In this document: piece by piece, positions 54,544 through 62,745 of the stretch
Layout of the letters: each line of letters opens with the position of its first letter
Position numbering within the stretch: position 1 is the first letter of the stretch
NCBI GenBank assembly: GCA_963736445.1
Contig: CAVTOY010000014.1
Coordinates: forward strand, 1 to 64,000
Length of the DNA: 64,000 nucleotides
From: Thiosocius sp963736445
GTDB lineage: Bacteria > Pseudomonadota > Gammaproteobacteria > Chromatiales > Chromatiaceae
Direction of reading: 5' to 3'
Made by a program: the position numbers and the translations under genes
Notes under the pieces: generated by a model
Databases searched by the model: none
Told to the model about the DNA's origin: nothing
What the model saw: only the letters and a program-made list of their open reading frames with translations

Positions 54544-54586
54544 AAAAACGAGACCGCGCATCGACCTCGGGGCCGATGCACGGTCT
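54544..54586 (-). terminator. Hairpin between dnaK and dnaJ
   Basis: AGACCGTGCATCGGCC and GGTCGATGCGCGGTCT pair around CCGA on the minus strand, followed by CGTTTTTGGG. It could be an attenuator that lowers dnaJ relative to dnaK or a terminator with dnaJ read from its own promoter. Confidence 0.7.
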
Positions 54587-54623
54587 TTAGCGGAAACGGT
54601 CAGCGACCGCCAGGCCATCGAAC

Positions 54624-56561
54624 CTATTTGCCGTCCTTGACCTCTTCGAACTCGGCATCGACGACATCGTCATCCGACTTGCTCGATGCATCGCCCGCCT
54701 CGCTGGCACCACCAGCTGCACCGCTGGAGGCCGCGTCGCCCTGCTTCGCATACATCCGTTCAGCCATCTTGCCGGAGGCCTCGGTCAGGACCTTGGTCTT
54801 GGCCTCTATCGCGTCCTTGTCCGAGCCTTTCATTGCCTCTTCGAGTTCGGCGATTGCTTTATCGATCGCCTCCTTTTCACCGGCCTCCAGCTTATCGTCG
54901 CCGATCTCTTCCATGGATTTGCGGGTCGCATGGATCATGGCATCTGCCTGGTTACGCACCTGGACCAGTTCATGGAACTTCTTGTCCTCATCGGCATGCG
55001 ACTCGGCATCCTGAACCATCTTCTTGATCTCGTCCTCGGACAGCCCGGACGACGCGGTTATCCGAATCGACTGTTCCTTTCCGGTCGCCTTGTCTTTGGC
55101 CGATACGTGGAGGATGCCGTTGGCGTCGATGTCGAAGCTAACCTCGATCTGCGGCATACCGCGCCGCGCCGGCGGAATATCGGCCAGGTCGAAGCGACCT
55201 AGCGACTTGTTGGCCGACGCCTGTTCACGCTCGCCCTGCAGCACATGCACTGTGACCGCGGTCTGGTTGTCGTCAGCCGTCGAGAATACCTGCGAGGCGT
55301 TGGTCGGGATCGTCGTGTTCTTCTCGATCAGCTTGGTCATCACGCCGCCGAGGGTCTCGATACCCAGCGATAGCGGGGTGACGTCCAGCAACAACACGTC
55401 CTTGACATGGCCACCCAGCACACCACCCTGGATGGCCGCGCCCACGGCAACCGCCTCATCCGGGTTTACGTCCTTGCGCGGCGCCTTGTCGAAGAACTTC
55501 TCAACCAACTCCTGGACCTTCGGCATACGCGTCTGACCGCCGACAAGGATGATGTCGTCGATCTCCGACGCCGAAAGGCTGGCATCCTTGAGCGCAATCT
55601 TGCAGGGTTCGAGGGTGCGCTGCACCAGCTCGTCGACCAGCGACTCGAGTTTGGCGCGCGTCAACTTGATGTTCATGTGCTTCGGACCGCTGGCATCCGC
55701 GGTGATGTACGGCAGATTGATATCGGTCTGCTGGCTGCTAGACAGCTCGATCTTGGCCTTTTCCGCGGCCTCCTTCAGACGCTGCAGCGCGAGCGGATCG
55801 TTCTTGAGATCCACTCCCTGGTCCTTTTTAAACTCGGACGCCAGAAAATCGATGATGCGCATGTCGAAGTCTTCGCCGCCGAGGAAGGTATCGCCATTGG
55901 TCGACAACACCTCGAACTGATGCTCACCATCGACTTCGGCGATCTCGATGATCGATACGTCAAAGGTCCCGCCGCCGAGGTCATACACCGCCAGCTTCTT
56001 GTCGCCCTTGGACTTGTCCAAGCCGTAGGCCAAGGCCGCTGCGGTAGGCTCGTTGATGATGCGCTTGACGTCCAGGCCGGCGATACGGCCAGCGTCTTTG
56101 GTCGCCTGGCGCTGCGAGTCATTGAAGTAGGCAGGTACGGTGATTACCGCCTCGGTGACCGTCTCGCCCAGATAGTCCTCGGCGGTCTTCTTCATCTTCT
56201 GCAGCACCTTGGCGGAGATCTCCGGCGGTGCCATCTTCTTGTCGTTTACCGAGACCCAGGCATCGCCGTTGTCGGCCTTGACGATCTTGTAGGGCACCAT
56301 GTCGATGTCCTTTTTGACCACACTGTCTTCGAAACGGCGGCCGATCAGCCGCTTGATCGCGAACAGGGTGTTGTGCGGGTTGGTCACCGCCTGGCGCTTA
56401 GCACTCTGGCCGACCAGGACCTCACCGTCGCTGGTGTAAGCGATAACGGACGGCGTCGTGCGATCACCCTCGCTGTTCTCTATGACCTTGGGCTTGTCTC
56501 CCTCCATCACAGCGACGCAGGAGTTGGTGGTGCCAAGGTCGATGCCAATAATTTTGCCCAT
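54624..56561 (-). CDS. dnaK: Chaperone DnaK (Hsp70)
   Basis: 645 residues. MGKIIGIDLGTTNSCVAVME, the VYDLGGGTFDVSIIEI phosphate motif and the VEKFFDKAPRKDVNPDEAVA region, with a substrate-binding domain and a C-terminal acidic tail ending DDDVVDAEFEEVKDGK. Preceded by a sigma-32 promoter (56606-56633). Confidence 0.98.
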   Translation of the reverse strand: MGKIIGIDLGTTNSCVAVMEGDKPKVIENSEGDRTTPSVIAYTSDGEVLVGQSAKRQAVTNPHNTLFAIKRLIGRRFEDSVVKKDIDMVPYKIVKADNGDAWVSVNDKKMAPPEISAKVLQKMKKTAEDYLGETVTEAVITVPAYFNDSQRQATKDAGRIAGLDVKRIINEPTAAALAYGLDKSKGDKKLAVYDLGGGTFDVSIIEIAEVDGEHQFEVLSTNGDTFLGGEDFDMRIIDFLASEFKKDQGVDLKNDPLALQRLKEAAEKAKIELSSSQQTDINLPYITADASGPKHMNIKLTRAKLESLVDELVQRTLEPCKIALKDASLSASEIDDIILVGGQTRMPKVQELVEKFFDKAPRKDVNPDEAVAVGAAIQGGVLGGHVKDVLLLDVTPLSLGIETLGGVMTKLIEKNTTIPTNASQVFSTADDNQTAVTVHVLQGEREQASANKSLGRFDLADIPPARRGMPQIEVSFDIDANGILHVSAKDKATGKEQSIRITASSGLSEDEIKKMVQDAESHADEDKKFHELVQVRNQADAMIHATRKSMEEIGDDKLEAGEKEAIDKAIAELEEAMKGSDKDAIEAKTKVLTEASGKMAERMYAKQGDAASSGAAGGASEAGDASSKSDDDVVDAEFEEVKDGK

Positions 56562-56605
56562 GATGTCTTGTCTCCGGATCAGGAATTCTTTTCAAACTGG
56601 TGTTT

Positions 56606-56633
56606 AAATGGTGCTTTATCGTGTGTTTTCAAG
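56606..56633 (-). promoter_or_regulatory. Sigma-32 heat-shock promoter of dnaK
   Basis: On the minus strand, CTTGAA (56628-56633), 14-base spacer, CACCATTT (56606-56613), close to the RpoH consensus CTTGAA-N13/14-CCCATNT. It ends 44 bases before the dnaK start, between grpE and dnaK. Confidence 0.82.
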
Positions 56634-56649
56634 TCGTCGCTGGCGTTTC

Positions 56650-57258
56650 TCAGGACGCCGGAGCAGCCGCTTGGGAGACCATCACCATGGCCGGGCGTAC
56701 GAGCCGCCCGTTCAGCGTATAGCCCTTTTGCACGACGGCTACAACGATATTCGCGGGGACGTCGGCACGCGGCTGCATCGACATCGCCTGGTGAAGTTCG
56801 GGATTGAAGACCTCGTTCAGCGGGTCGATCTGCTCGACCCCGAACTTGCCCATCGCATCGCTGAGCATCTTCAACGTGAGTTCCGTGCCTTCCCGCAGTT
56901 TCGACACGTCGGCGGTCTCGTCCTGGGCCGCGTTATGGCCCAATTCCAGACTGTCCCATACCCCTAACAACTCCGCGACGAACTTATCGAGGGCATACTT
57001 GTGCACGTTTTCCAGATCGCGCGCGTGGCGCCGCTTCAGGTTTTCCAGCTCGGCATGCGCCCGTATCATTTGGTCGTAGTGCTCGTCAGCCTTGGCGCGG
57101 GCCATCTCGAGCAAGTTCACGAGATCCTCCGCAGAGCCCTCTGCAACGTCACTATCGGTCTCCATCTCCGCGGCACTCTCGTCGAAAGTCTCCCCTACGG
57201 CTTGCGGCGCATCCCCTTCCGGCCGACCCTCACCCGCCGGCCGATTCTGCTGTTCGCT
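56650..57258 (-). CDS. grpE: Nucleotide exchange factor GrpE
   Basis: About 202 residues. An acidic N-terminus, a long helical coil (RAHAELENLKRRHARDLENV) and the beta domain VFNPELHQAMSMQPRADVPA-NIVVAVVQKGYTLNGRLVRP. Releases ADP from DnaK. MSEQQNRPAG at 57258 is preferred to the start 18 bases earlier. Confidence 0.95.
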   Translation of the reverse strand, partial: SEQQNRPAGEGRPEGDAPQAVGETFDESAAEMETDSDVAEGSAEDLVNLLEMARAKADEHYDQMIRAHAELENLKRRHARDLENVHKYALDKFVAELLGVWDSLELGHNAAQDETADVSKLREGTELTLKMLSDAMGKFGVEQIDPLNEVFNPELHQAMSMQPRADVPANIVVAVVQKGYTLNGRLVRPAMVMVSQAAAPAS

Positions 57259-57338
57259 CATAAGAACCTCATACATGCCTTTGTTTCATATCGATTTCTT
57301 TGCCCGGCCATTGAGTGCATCGGGCGCCAACTTGGGGG

Positions 57339-57366
57339 AGATGGGGGCAACGACGGGAAATACAAG
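57339..57366 (-). promoter_or_regulatory. Sigma-32 heat-shock promoter of grpE
   Basis: On the minus strand, CTTGTA (57361-57366), 14-base spacer, CCCCATCT (57339-57346), very close to the RpoH consensus. It lies about 80 bases before grpE and just past the intergenic repeat that follows hrcA. Confidence 0.82.
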
Positions 57367-57394
57367 CCCCGGCGGGGAATCGCCGAGGAATCAG

Positions 57395-57477
57395 CCCGCA
57401 TATCGCACGACAGTCTAGGGAATCAGGGCGTAATGGACGCAGCAGTTGGCTCGGTCCGCCTTTGTTTCAACTGCGGG
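57395..57477. repeat. CCCGCAT-ended intergenic repeat, copy 3 (83 bp)
   Basis: CCCGCATATCGCACGACAGT to ACTGCGGG; its interior GGGAATCAGGGCGTAATGGA and CAGCAGTTGGCTCGGTCCGC aligns with copies 1 and 2. The right arm is less well conserved. As with copy 1, it abuts the stop codon of the adjacent minus-strand gene, here hrcA (57478). Confidence 0.8.
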
Positions 57478-58539
57478 CTACCGCGACGCCAGTGCGCTGC
57501 CGAGGAGTTTGGCGGTGATATCGACAATCGGAATGACCCGATCGTAGGGCATCCGCGTCGGCCCGATCACGCCGAGTACGCCCACCACCTCTGAATCGAT
57601 CTGATAAGGGGAAGTGATCACCGAACAGTGTTTGAGGGTGACATAGCCAGATTCTTCGCCGATAAAGATCTGCACGCCATCGGCCTCTAGGCTCCGATCA
57701 AGCAGATGCAGGATCTCCTGTTTCTCGGTGAAGGCATTGAACAGGGAGCGCAGGCTATCCATCTGGGCCAGTTCGTCGAAATCCATCAGATTGGTCTGCC
57801 CGGCGACGACGAAATCTCCCTGATCGGGTGTCGTGTCGTCATTACCGGCGAAGGCGGCACTTGCCATCTCGAGGGCCTGGACCATCAATTCGTCGAGGTT
57901 GCGCTTGGTCTCGCGCATCTCACGCAACACCAGACTGCGGATTCCCTCGAGGTCGTGGCCCGCGTAATGGCTGGTGATGTAATTGCTGAGCTGTTCGAGT
58001 TCGCTGCGACTGAAAACCCGCGACGTCTCGATGATGCGGTTGAACACCTCACCGGTCGATGTCACGATCACCGTCAGCACCCGGACATCCGAGAGCGGAA
58101 CGAACTCGATTTGCTTGACCTTGATCTGATTGTGTTTCGGCACCATCACGACGCCAGCAAGATGGGTCAGACTGGACAACAGCCGCGATGCCGAATCGAC
58201 CAGGTCTGCCGGCGGCTCATGCATGTCCAGTTGTTGTTCCACCTGGCGCAGCAGGTCCTGATCGAGCGGTTTCAGCGACAATAGGGAGTCGACAAACATC
58301 CGGTAACCGGTCACTGTCGGTACCCGTCCAGCTGAGGTGTGCGGGGAGGCGACGAAACCCAGGTCCTCAAGATCGGCCATCACGTTACGAATAGTCGCGG
58401 GGCTGAGATCAAGACCGGCGTCCTTGGCCAGGGTGCGCGAGCCGACCGGATGCCCGTCCCGAATGTAGCGTTCGATCAGCACTTTCAGGAAGTGCTGAGC
58501 TCTCTCGCTGATTGCGTTGTCCGGTATACCTGTCGCCAA
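57478..58539 (-). CDS. hrcA: Heat-inducible transcription repressor HrcA
   Basis: 353 residues. The winged helix YIRDGHPVGSRTLAKDAGLD LSPATIRNVMADLEDLGF and HTSAGRVPTVTGYRMFVDSL are the HrcA signature. The start is a TTG at 58539 with GAAGGG close by. HrcA normally binds the CIRCE element (TTAGCACTC-N9-GAGTGCTAA), but I find none in front of hrcA, grpE or dnaK; its target may be groESL elsewhere. Confidence 0.95.
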   Translation of the reverse strand: MATGIPDNAISERAQHFLKVLIERYIRDGHPVGSRTLAKDAGLDLSPATIRNVMADLEDLGFVASPHTSAGRVPTVTGYRMFVDSLLSLKPLDQDLLRQVEQQLDMHEPPADLVDSASRLLSSLTHLAGVVMVPKHNQIKVKQIEFVPLSDVRVLTVIVTSTGEVFNRIIETSRVFSRSELEQLSNYITSHYAGHDLEGIRSLVLREMRETKRNLDELMVQALEMASAAFAGNDDTTPDQGDFVVAGQTNLMDFDELAQMDSLRSLFNAFTEKQEILHLLDRSLEADGVQIFIGEESGYVTLKHCSVITSPYQIDSEVVGVLGVIGPTRMPYDRVIPIVDITAKLLGSALASR

Positions 58540-58725
58540 TGCCCTTCACCCGTTCCTCAGACCATACTGTAGACCCTGCAGAACCGACCGGGTTCGAAAG
58601 GATTATGAGTAGGCCCAATTTTCCGTGTCAAGGAACATGCTCGCGGCCTTGGCGACCGCAAGGTCGCATGCTAGCCTGCAGTCCAGTTTGCCGTTTGGCC
58701 CGGCATCGGCGGATGGACCAGAATC

Positions 58726-59607
58726 GTGAACCACTCGGCTAACCAGTTTCAACGCATCGCGGTCATCGCCAAGCCCGACCCCGCCGGCCACCTGACATCA
58801 ACGCTGCAGCTTTTGCAGCAGGTGCTCGACTCCCGCCAGCTTACGTTGCTGCCCGACCAGCGGACCGCGACCCTGCTCAAGCTCGGGGCCGGTCTGTCGA
58901 TCGAGGAACTGGCAGCGAACTGCGACCTCGCGGTGGTGGTCGGCGGCGACGGCACGCTGTTGCACGCTGCGCGACAGCTCGCCGATCGTCGTATCCCGCT
59001 GCTCGGTGTCAACCTGGGACGCCTCGGCTTCCTGGTCGACATTACACCGCCCGATATTGCTGATGCGCTGCACGCGGTACTCGAGGGGCATTACGAAGAA
59101 GATCAGCGGTTTCTGCTGCAGGCCCAGGTGGGCGACCAACCGACGGCGCTCGCGTTAAACGACGTCGTACTGCACAAGTGGAATATCGCTCGAATGATCG
59201 ATTTCGAGACATGGATCGACGCCCGATTTGTGTATACGCAACGTTCCGATGGTCTGATCATCTCAACCCCTACCGGCTCCACCGCCTATGCGCTGTCCGG
59301 TGGTGGGCCGCTGCTGATGCCCGAATTGGATGCGGTCGCCCTGGTACCGATCTGTCCGCACACCCTGAGCAACCGCCCCATCGTCGTCGGTGCCGACAGC
59401 AGGATAGAGATCTCCGTTTGTGGCCAGACAGACCCGCGGGATGTGCGTATCACCTGTGACGGGGCGATCAGCCTGACCATCGACGAGGGCGACACGCTGC
59501 GCGTGACTCGTCATCCCACCCGGGTGCGCCTGCTGCATCCTGTCGGCCACGACCATTTCGATGTCTTGCGCGCCAAGCTCGGTTGGGGTGAGCTGCCCAA
59601 GACCTGA
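58726..59607 (+). CDS. nadK: NAD kinase
   Basis: 293 residues. CDLAVVVGGDGTLLHAARQL holds the GGDGT motif and STPTGSTAYALSGGGPLLMP the second conserved region. Makes NADP from NAD and ATP. GTG start at 58726, divergent from hrcA. The pair nadK-recN is the usual arrangement. Confidence 0.96.
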   Translation: MNHSANQFQRIAVIAKPDPAGHLTSTLQLLQQVLDSRQLTLLPDQRTATLLKLGAGLSIEELAANCDLAVVVGGDGTLLHAARQLADRRIPLLGVNLGRLGFLVDITPPDIADALHAVLEGHYEEDQRFLLQAQVGDQPTALALNDVVLHKWNIARMIDFETWIDARFVYTQRSDGLIISTPTGSTAYALSGGGPLLMPELDAVALVPICPHTLSNRPIVVGADSRIEISVCGQTDPRDVRITCDGAISLTIDEGDTLRVTRHPTRVRLLHPVGHDHFDVLRAKLGWGELPKT

Positions 59608-59635
59608 ATTCGGCGCACCAATTCGGCCCCCCACG

Positions 59636-61309
59636 ATGTTGAGCCAAATAACCATCCGCAATCTGGTGATCGTCAGATCGCTCGATCTGCCGCTGGCAGC
59701 GGGCATGACTGCGCTGACCGGTGAGACCGGTGCCGGGAAATCCATCCTGATCGATGCACTCGGCCTGGCACTCGGCGACAAGACCGATAACAGCATGATT
59801 CGCGCCGGCGAAGACAAGGCCGAGATCACCGTGAGCTTTGATCTGAGCTCGCAGGCGGCCGCTCTCGAATGGTTGGAAGCCCACGATCTTGCGAACGACG
59901 ACGAATGCCTGGTGCGACGCGTCCTGATTCGCGACGGGCGCAGCCGAGCCTATGTCAATGGAACGCCTACACCACTGGGACTGCTGCGCGAGCTTGCTGA
60001 GCTGATGATCGATATCCATGGCCAGCATGCACACCAGTCGCTATTGCGGCCGCGCGCGCAACGCCAGCTGCTCGATGACTATGCCGGATTGCAGCAACAA
60101 GCAAAGCAGACAGCCCAGGCATTCCATGCATGGCGCGATGCAGGTGTCGCCTTTAAGGCGCTCAAGCAGGCCAGCGAGGACCGCGCCAACCGGCTCGATT
60201 ATCTCCAGTTCCAGATAGCAGAGTTGGAGGGCATCGCCTGCGATCAAGACACCTTGCGCGGGCTCGAGGCAGAACATACGCGACTGGCCCATGCCGACCG
60301 CCTGCTCGGCGAAACTGGCGCGGCGCTGGCGCAGCTGGCTACCGAAGAACCCTCGCTGCAGTCGTCGCTGAATCGTGTCGCACACACCTTGGCGGCACTG
60401 AGCGATCTGGATCCGGCGTTGAAAGAGACACAAGAGCTGATCGAGACGGCCGGCATCCAGATCGATGAGGCGACGAACTCGCTGCGCCACTACCGGGACC
60501 GCGTCGAGCTCGATCCGCAACGGCTGCAGCAGATCGATGAGCATTTGGGGCAACTGCATGATGCGGCACGTAAGCATCGGGTTCGCCCCGATGAACTGGC
60601 CCAGCTGCTAGAGGCCTTGCGCAGCGAGGCGGAGACGCTGCAGAACGCGGATGACGAGCTGCGCAGACTCGAACAGCGCAAAGAGGCGGCAGAGGCCGCT
60701 TTCCTGAGCAGCGCACAGTGGCTCAGCAAGGCGCGCGCCGCGGCCGCGCAGAAATTGTCGCAGACCGTGGCCGAAAGCATGCAAACGCTCGGCATGCGAG
60801 GCGGCCATTTTCAGGTTGCCTGCGAGACCGAGGCCACAAAACCCGGTGTCCACGGCCTCGATCAAGTCAGCTTCTTGGTTGCGGCAAATCCCGGCCAACC
60901 CGAGGCGCCGTTGGCAGACGTGGCGTCTGGCGGTGAACTCTCACGCATCAGCCTGGCGATCCAGGTCGCTACCGCCAACTGCGGAACGGTACCGACCCTC
61001 ATCTTTGACGAGGTCGATGTCGGCATCGGCGGCGCGATAGCGGAGATCGTCGGCCAGTTGCTGCGTCGTCTGGGCAGCAGTCGCCAGGTTCTTTGCGTTA
61101 CCCACCTCCCTCAGGTGGCCTCCCAGTCCCACCAGCATCTGCGCGTGCACAAAGCGACCGACGGCAAGACGACCGAGACTCGAATCGATGTCCTCGATGA
61201 TGACGGTCGGGTGGAAGAGATCGCGCGCATGCTCGGCGGCGTCGACATCACTGAGCAGACACGTCGGCATGCCGACGAGATGATCCGGCGCGCGCAACTG
61301 GCGTCCTGA
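59636..61309 (+). CDS. recN: DNA repair protein RecN
   Basis: 557 residues of the SMC-like family. Walker A TGETGAGKSILIDALGLALG at the N-terminus, a coiled-coil middle, and ABC signature LADVASGGELSRISLAIQVA with Walker B TLIFDEVDVGIGG at the C-terminus. Double-strand break repair. ATG 59636, 28 bases after nadK; the open frame to 59561 lies within nadK. Confidence 0.97.
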   Translation: MLSQITIRNLVIVRSLDLPLAAGMTALTGETGAGKSILIDALGLALGDKTDNSMIRAGEDKAEITVSFDLSSQAAALEWLEAHDLANDDECLVRRVLIRDGRSRAYVNGTPTPLGLLRELAELMIDIHGQHAHQSLLRPRAQRQLLDDYAGLQQQAKQTAQAFHAWRDAGVAFKALKQASEDRANRLDYLQFQIAELEGIACDQDTLRGLEAEHTRLAHADRLLGETGAALAQLATEEPSLQSSLNRVAHTLAALSDLDPALKETQELIETAGIQIDEATNSLRHYRDRVELDPQRLQQIDEHLGQLHDAARKHRVRPDELAQLLEALRSEAETLQNADDELRRLEQRKEAAEAAFLSSAQWLSKARAAAAQKLSQTVAESMQTLGMRGGHFQVACETEATKPGVHGLDQVSFLVAANPGQPEAPLADVASGGELSRISLAIQVATANCGTVPTLIFDEVDVGIGGAIAEIVGQLLRRLGSSRQVLCVTHLPQVASQSHQHLRVHKATDGKTTETRIDVLDDDGRVEEIARMLGGVDITEQTRRHADEMIRRAQLAS

Positions 61310-61558
61310 GCAGCTCCGGGTTCATCCAGAACGCAATCATATCCCTAGCCGAGGAATTTGGTTCACCAGTTATCAATAAACGGCTTGCAATACCTTCGCT
61401 AAGACTATGAAATAGCGTTACAAGAATTTGGTGCCGAATAACAAGATTCGCAAGCAAAGGGACAAGGCGACAAGCAGCCCGCTGAACGGGCAATGACGTA
61501 CCGAGTTGACTTGGTACGTCGGGTCGGCTGAACCACACGGCATTCAAAGGCGGTCTTT
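61310..61558. other. Intergenic gap before the TauE gene
   Basis: About 250 bases without gene or recognised signal; locally AT-richer, so it probably holds the promoter of the next gene. TACCGAGTTGACTTGGTACG (61499-61518) forms an inverted repeat TACC(G)AGT... of uncertain meaning. Confidence 0.35.
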
Positions 61559-62296
61559 GTGTTTGACACGGTCTCTCTGCCATTCTGGCTGTTCGGCGCC
61601 GCGACGCTGGCGATCGCCTATTTCGTGCGCGGGGTTGCCGGTTTTGGATCGGGTCTGATCGCCATCCCGCTGTTGGCGCTGGTGCTGCCGCTGACCCTGG
61701 TAGTCCCGCTAGTGGTATTTCTGGACTATGTTGCGTCGGCGAGCCACGGCCTGAAGGACCGCGCACAGATTCAGTGGCATCAGATCTTCCCCCTACTGCC
61801 TTTCAGCGCCCTGGGCGTGCTGACCGGTCTCTATCTGTTCCAGGCGATCGATTCCGTGCTACTCGCTCATGGGCTGGGCGTCTTTGTCGTGTTGTATGCG
61901 ATCTACTCATTGCTCGCGAAAAACGGTAATAGCAAGGCGTCCCCGCTATGGGCCGTCCCGGCCGGTGGCCTTGGCGGCCTGGTGGGAACACTGTTCGGGA
62001 CCGGTGGGCCATTCTATGTTGCCTACCTGAAGCACCGGGGATTGCCGAAGACCCAATTTCGCGCAACATTTGCCACGGTGTTCTTGCTGGATGGCGCCGG
62101 CCGACTGCTGGGCTACCTGGCCGGTGGCTACTTCGAACGCGAGTGGCTGCTAATGGCGGCCGTATCTTTGCCGATCATGGCGATCGGTCTATATCTCGGC
62201 GGTCACGTTCATACCAACATCAGCCAACGTGCCTTTCAGGTCGCGATCAGCCTGCTGCTGATGGTCAGCGGCATCTCGCTGCTGTTGCGTGACTAA
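61559..62296 (+). CDS. TauE/SafE family sulfite/organosulfonate exporter-like permease
   Basis: 245 residues, about seven to eight membrane helices. RGVAGFGSGLIAIPLLALVL and GGLVGTLFGTGGPFYVAYLK are the paired family motifs. Members move sulfite or sulfonates; this would fit a sulfur oxidiser, but the substrate is inferred. GTG start. Confidence 0.85.
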   Translation: MFDTVSLPFWLFGAATLAIAYFVRGVAGFGSGLIAIPLLALVLPLTLVVPLVVFLDYVASASHGLKDRAQIQWHQIFPLLPFSALGVLTGLYLFQAIDSVLLAHGLGVFVVLYAIYSLLAKNGNSKASPLWAVPAGGLGGLVGTLFGTGGPFYVAYLKHRGLPKTQFRATFATVFLLDGAGRLLGYLAGGYFEREWLLMAAVSLPIMAIGLYLGGHVHTNISQRAFQVAISLLLMVSGISLLLRD

Positions 62297-62416
62297 CGGA
62301 TTTTGTGGCCATCGTCGGCGCGCCGCCTAGGAAGACAATTCGCTATCTAAAGCCACCGTTATTCTGGGCGCTAACGCTCACATGCAAGCGAAAGCCGGAA
62401 CACGGGGGCGTACGGG

Positions 62417-62659
62417 GTGATCAGAAAAATTCTGCGACGCCCATTGACCGTCGGATTGATCGGCGCATTGCATCTGCCCCTGATCTTTCTGGCGATCGCG
62501 CTGCACGATGATCTGGGACCGGGTCAGGACCTGGCCGACCTCAGTCCGCTTTCACTCATTTCGCTGTTTACAAGCCTCGTCCTACCCTATGCCCTGCTCG
62601 CCATCCTCGGTATCCCGTGGAATCCACAGCGGGCGCGGCTGAACGAGTACGACGCCTGA
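62417..62659 (+). CDS. Small membrane protein of unknown function
   Basis: 80 residues with two hydrophobic segments (LIGALHLPLIFLAIALHD and LVLPYALLAILGIPW) and a charged end. GTG start with GGGG-rich upstream sequence. No family recognised; about 120 bases after the TauE gene. Confidence 0.5.
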   Translation: MIRKILRRPLTVGLIGALHLPLIFLAIALHDDLGPGQDLADLSPLSLISLFTSLVLPYALLAILGIPWNPQRARLNEYDA

Positions 62660-62745
62660 GGGACATCGCCCGATTCGCGATGCGCCGCCCTTTAATCCCC
62701 AGCGCCCCATTCGCGCCATCATGAGGCGCTCACCGAGGCTGCGCA

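Noticed and set aside
55407..56807. 466-codon plus-strand frame antisense to dnaK and grpE
   Set aside because: Common DnaK antisense shadow; the sense genes are certain.
56562..58725. CIRCE element for HrcA
   Set aside because: No TTAGCACTC-N9-GAGTGCTAA or close variant found upstream of hrcA, grpE or dnaK.
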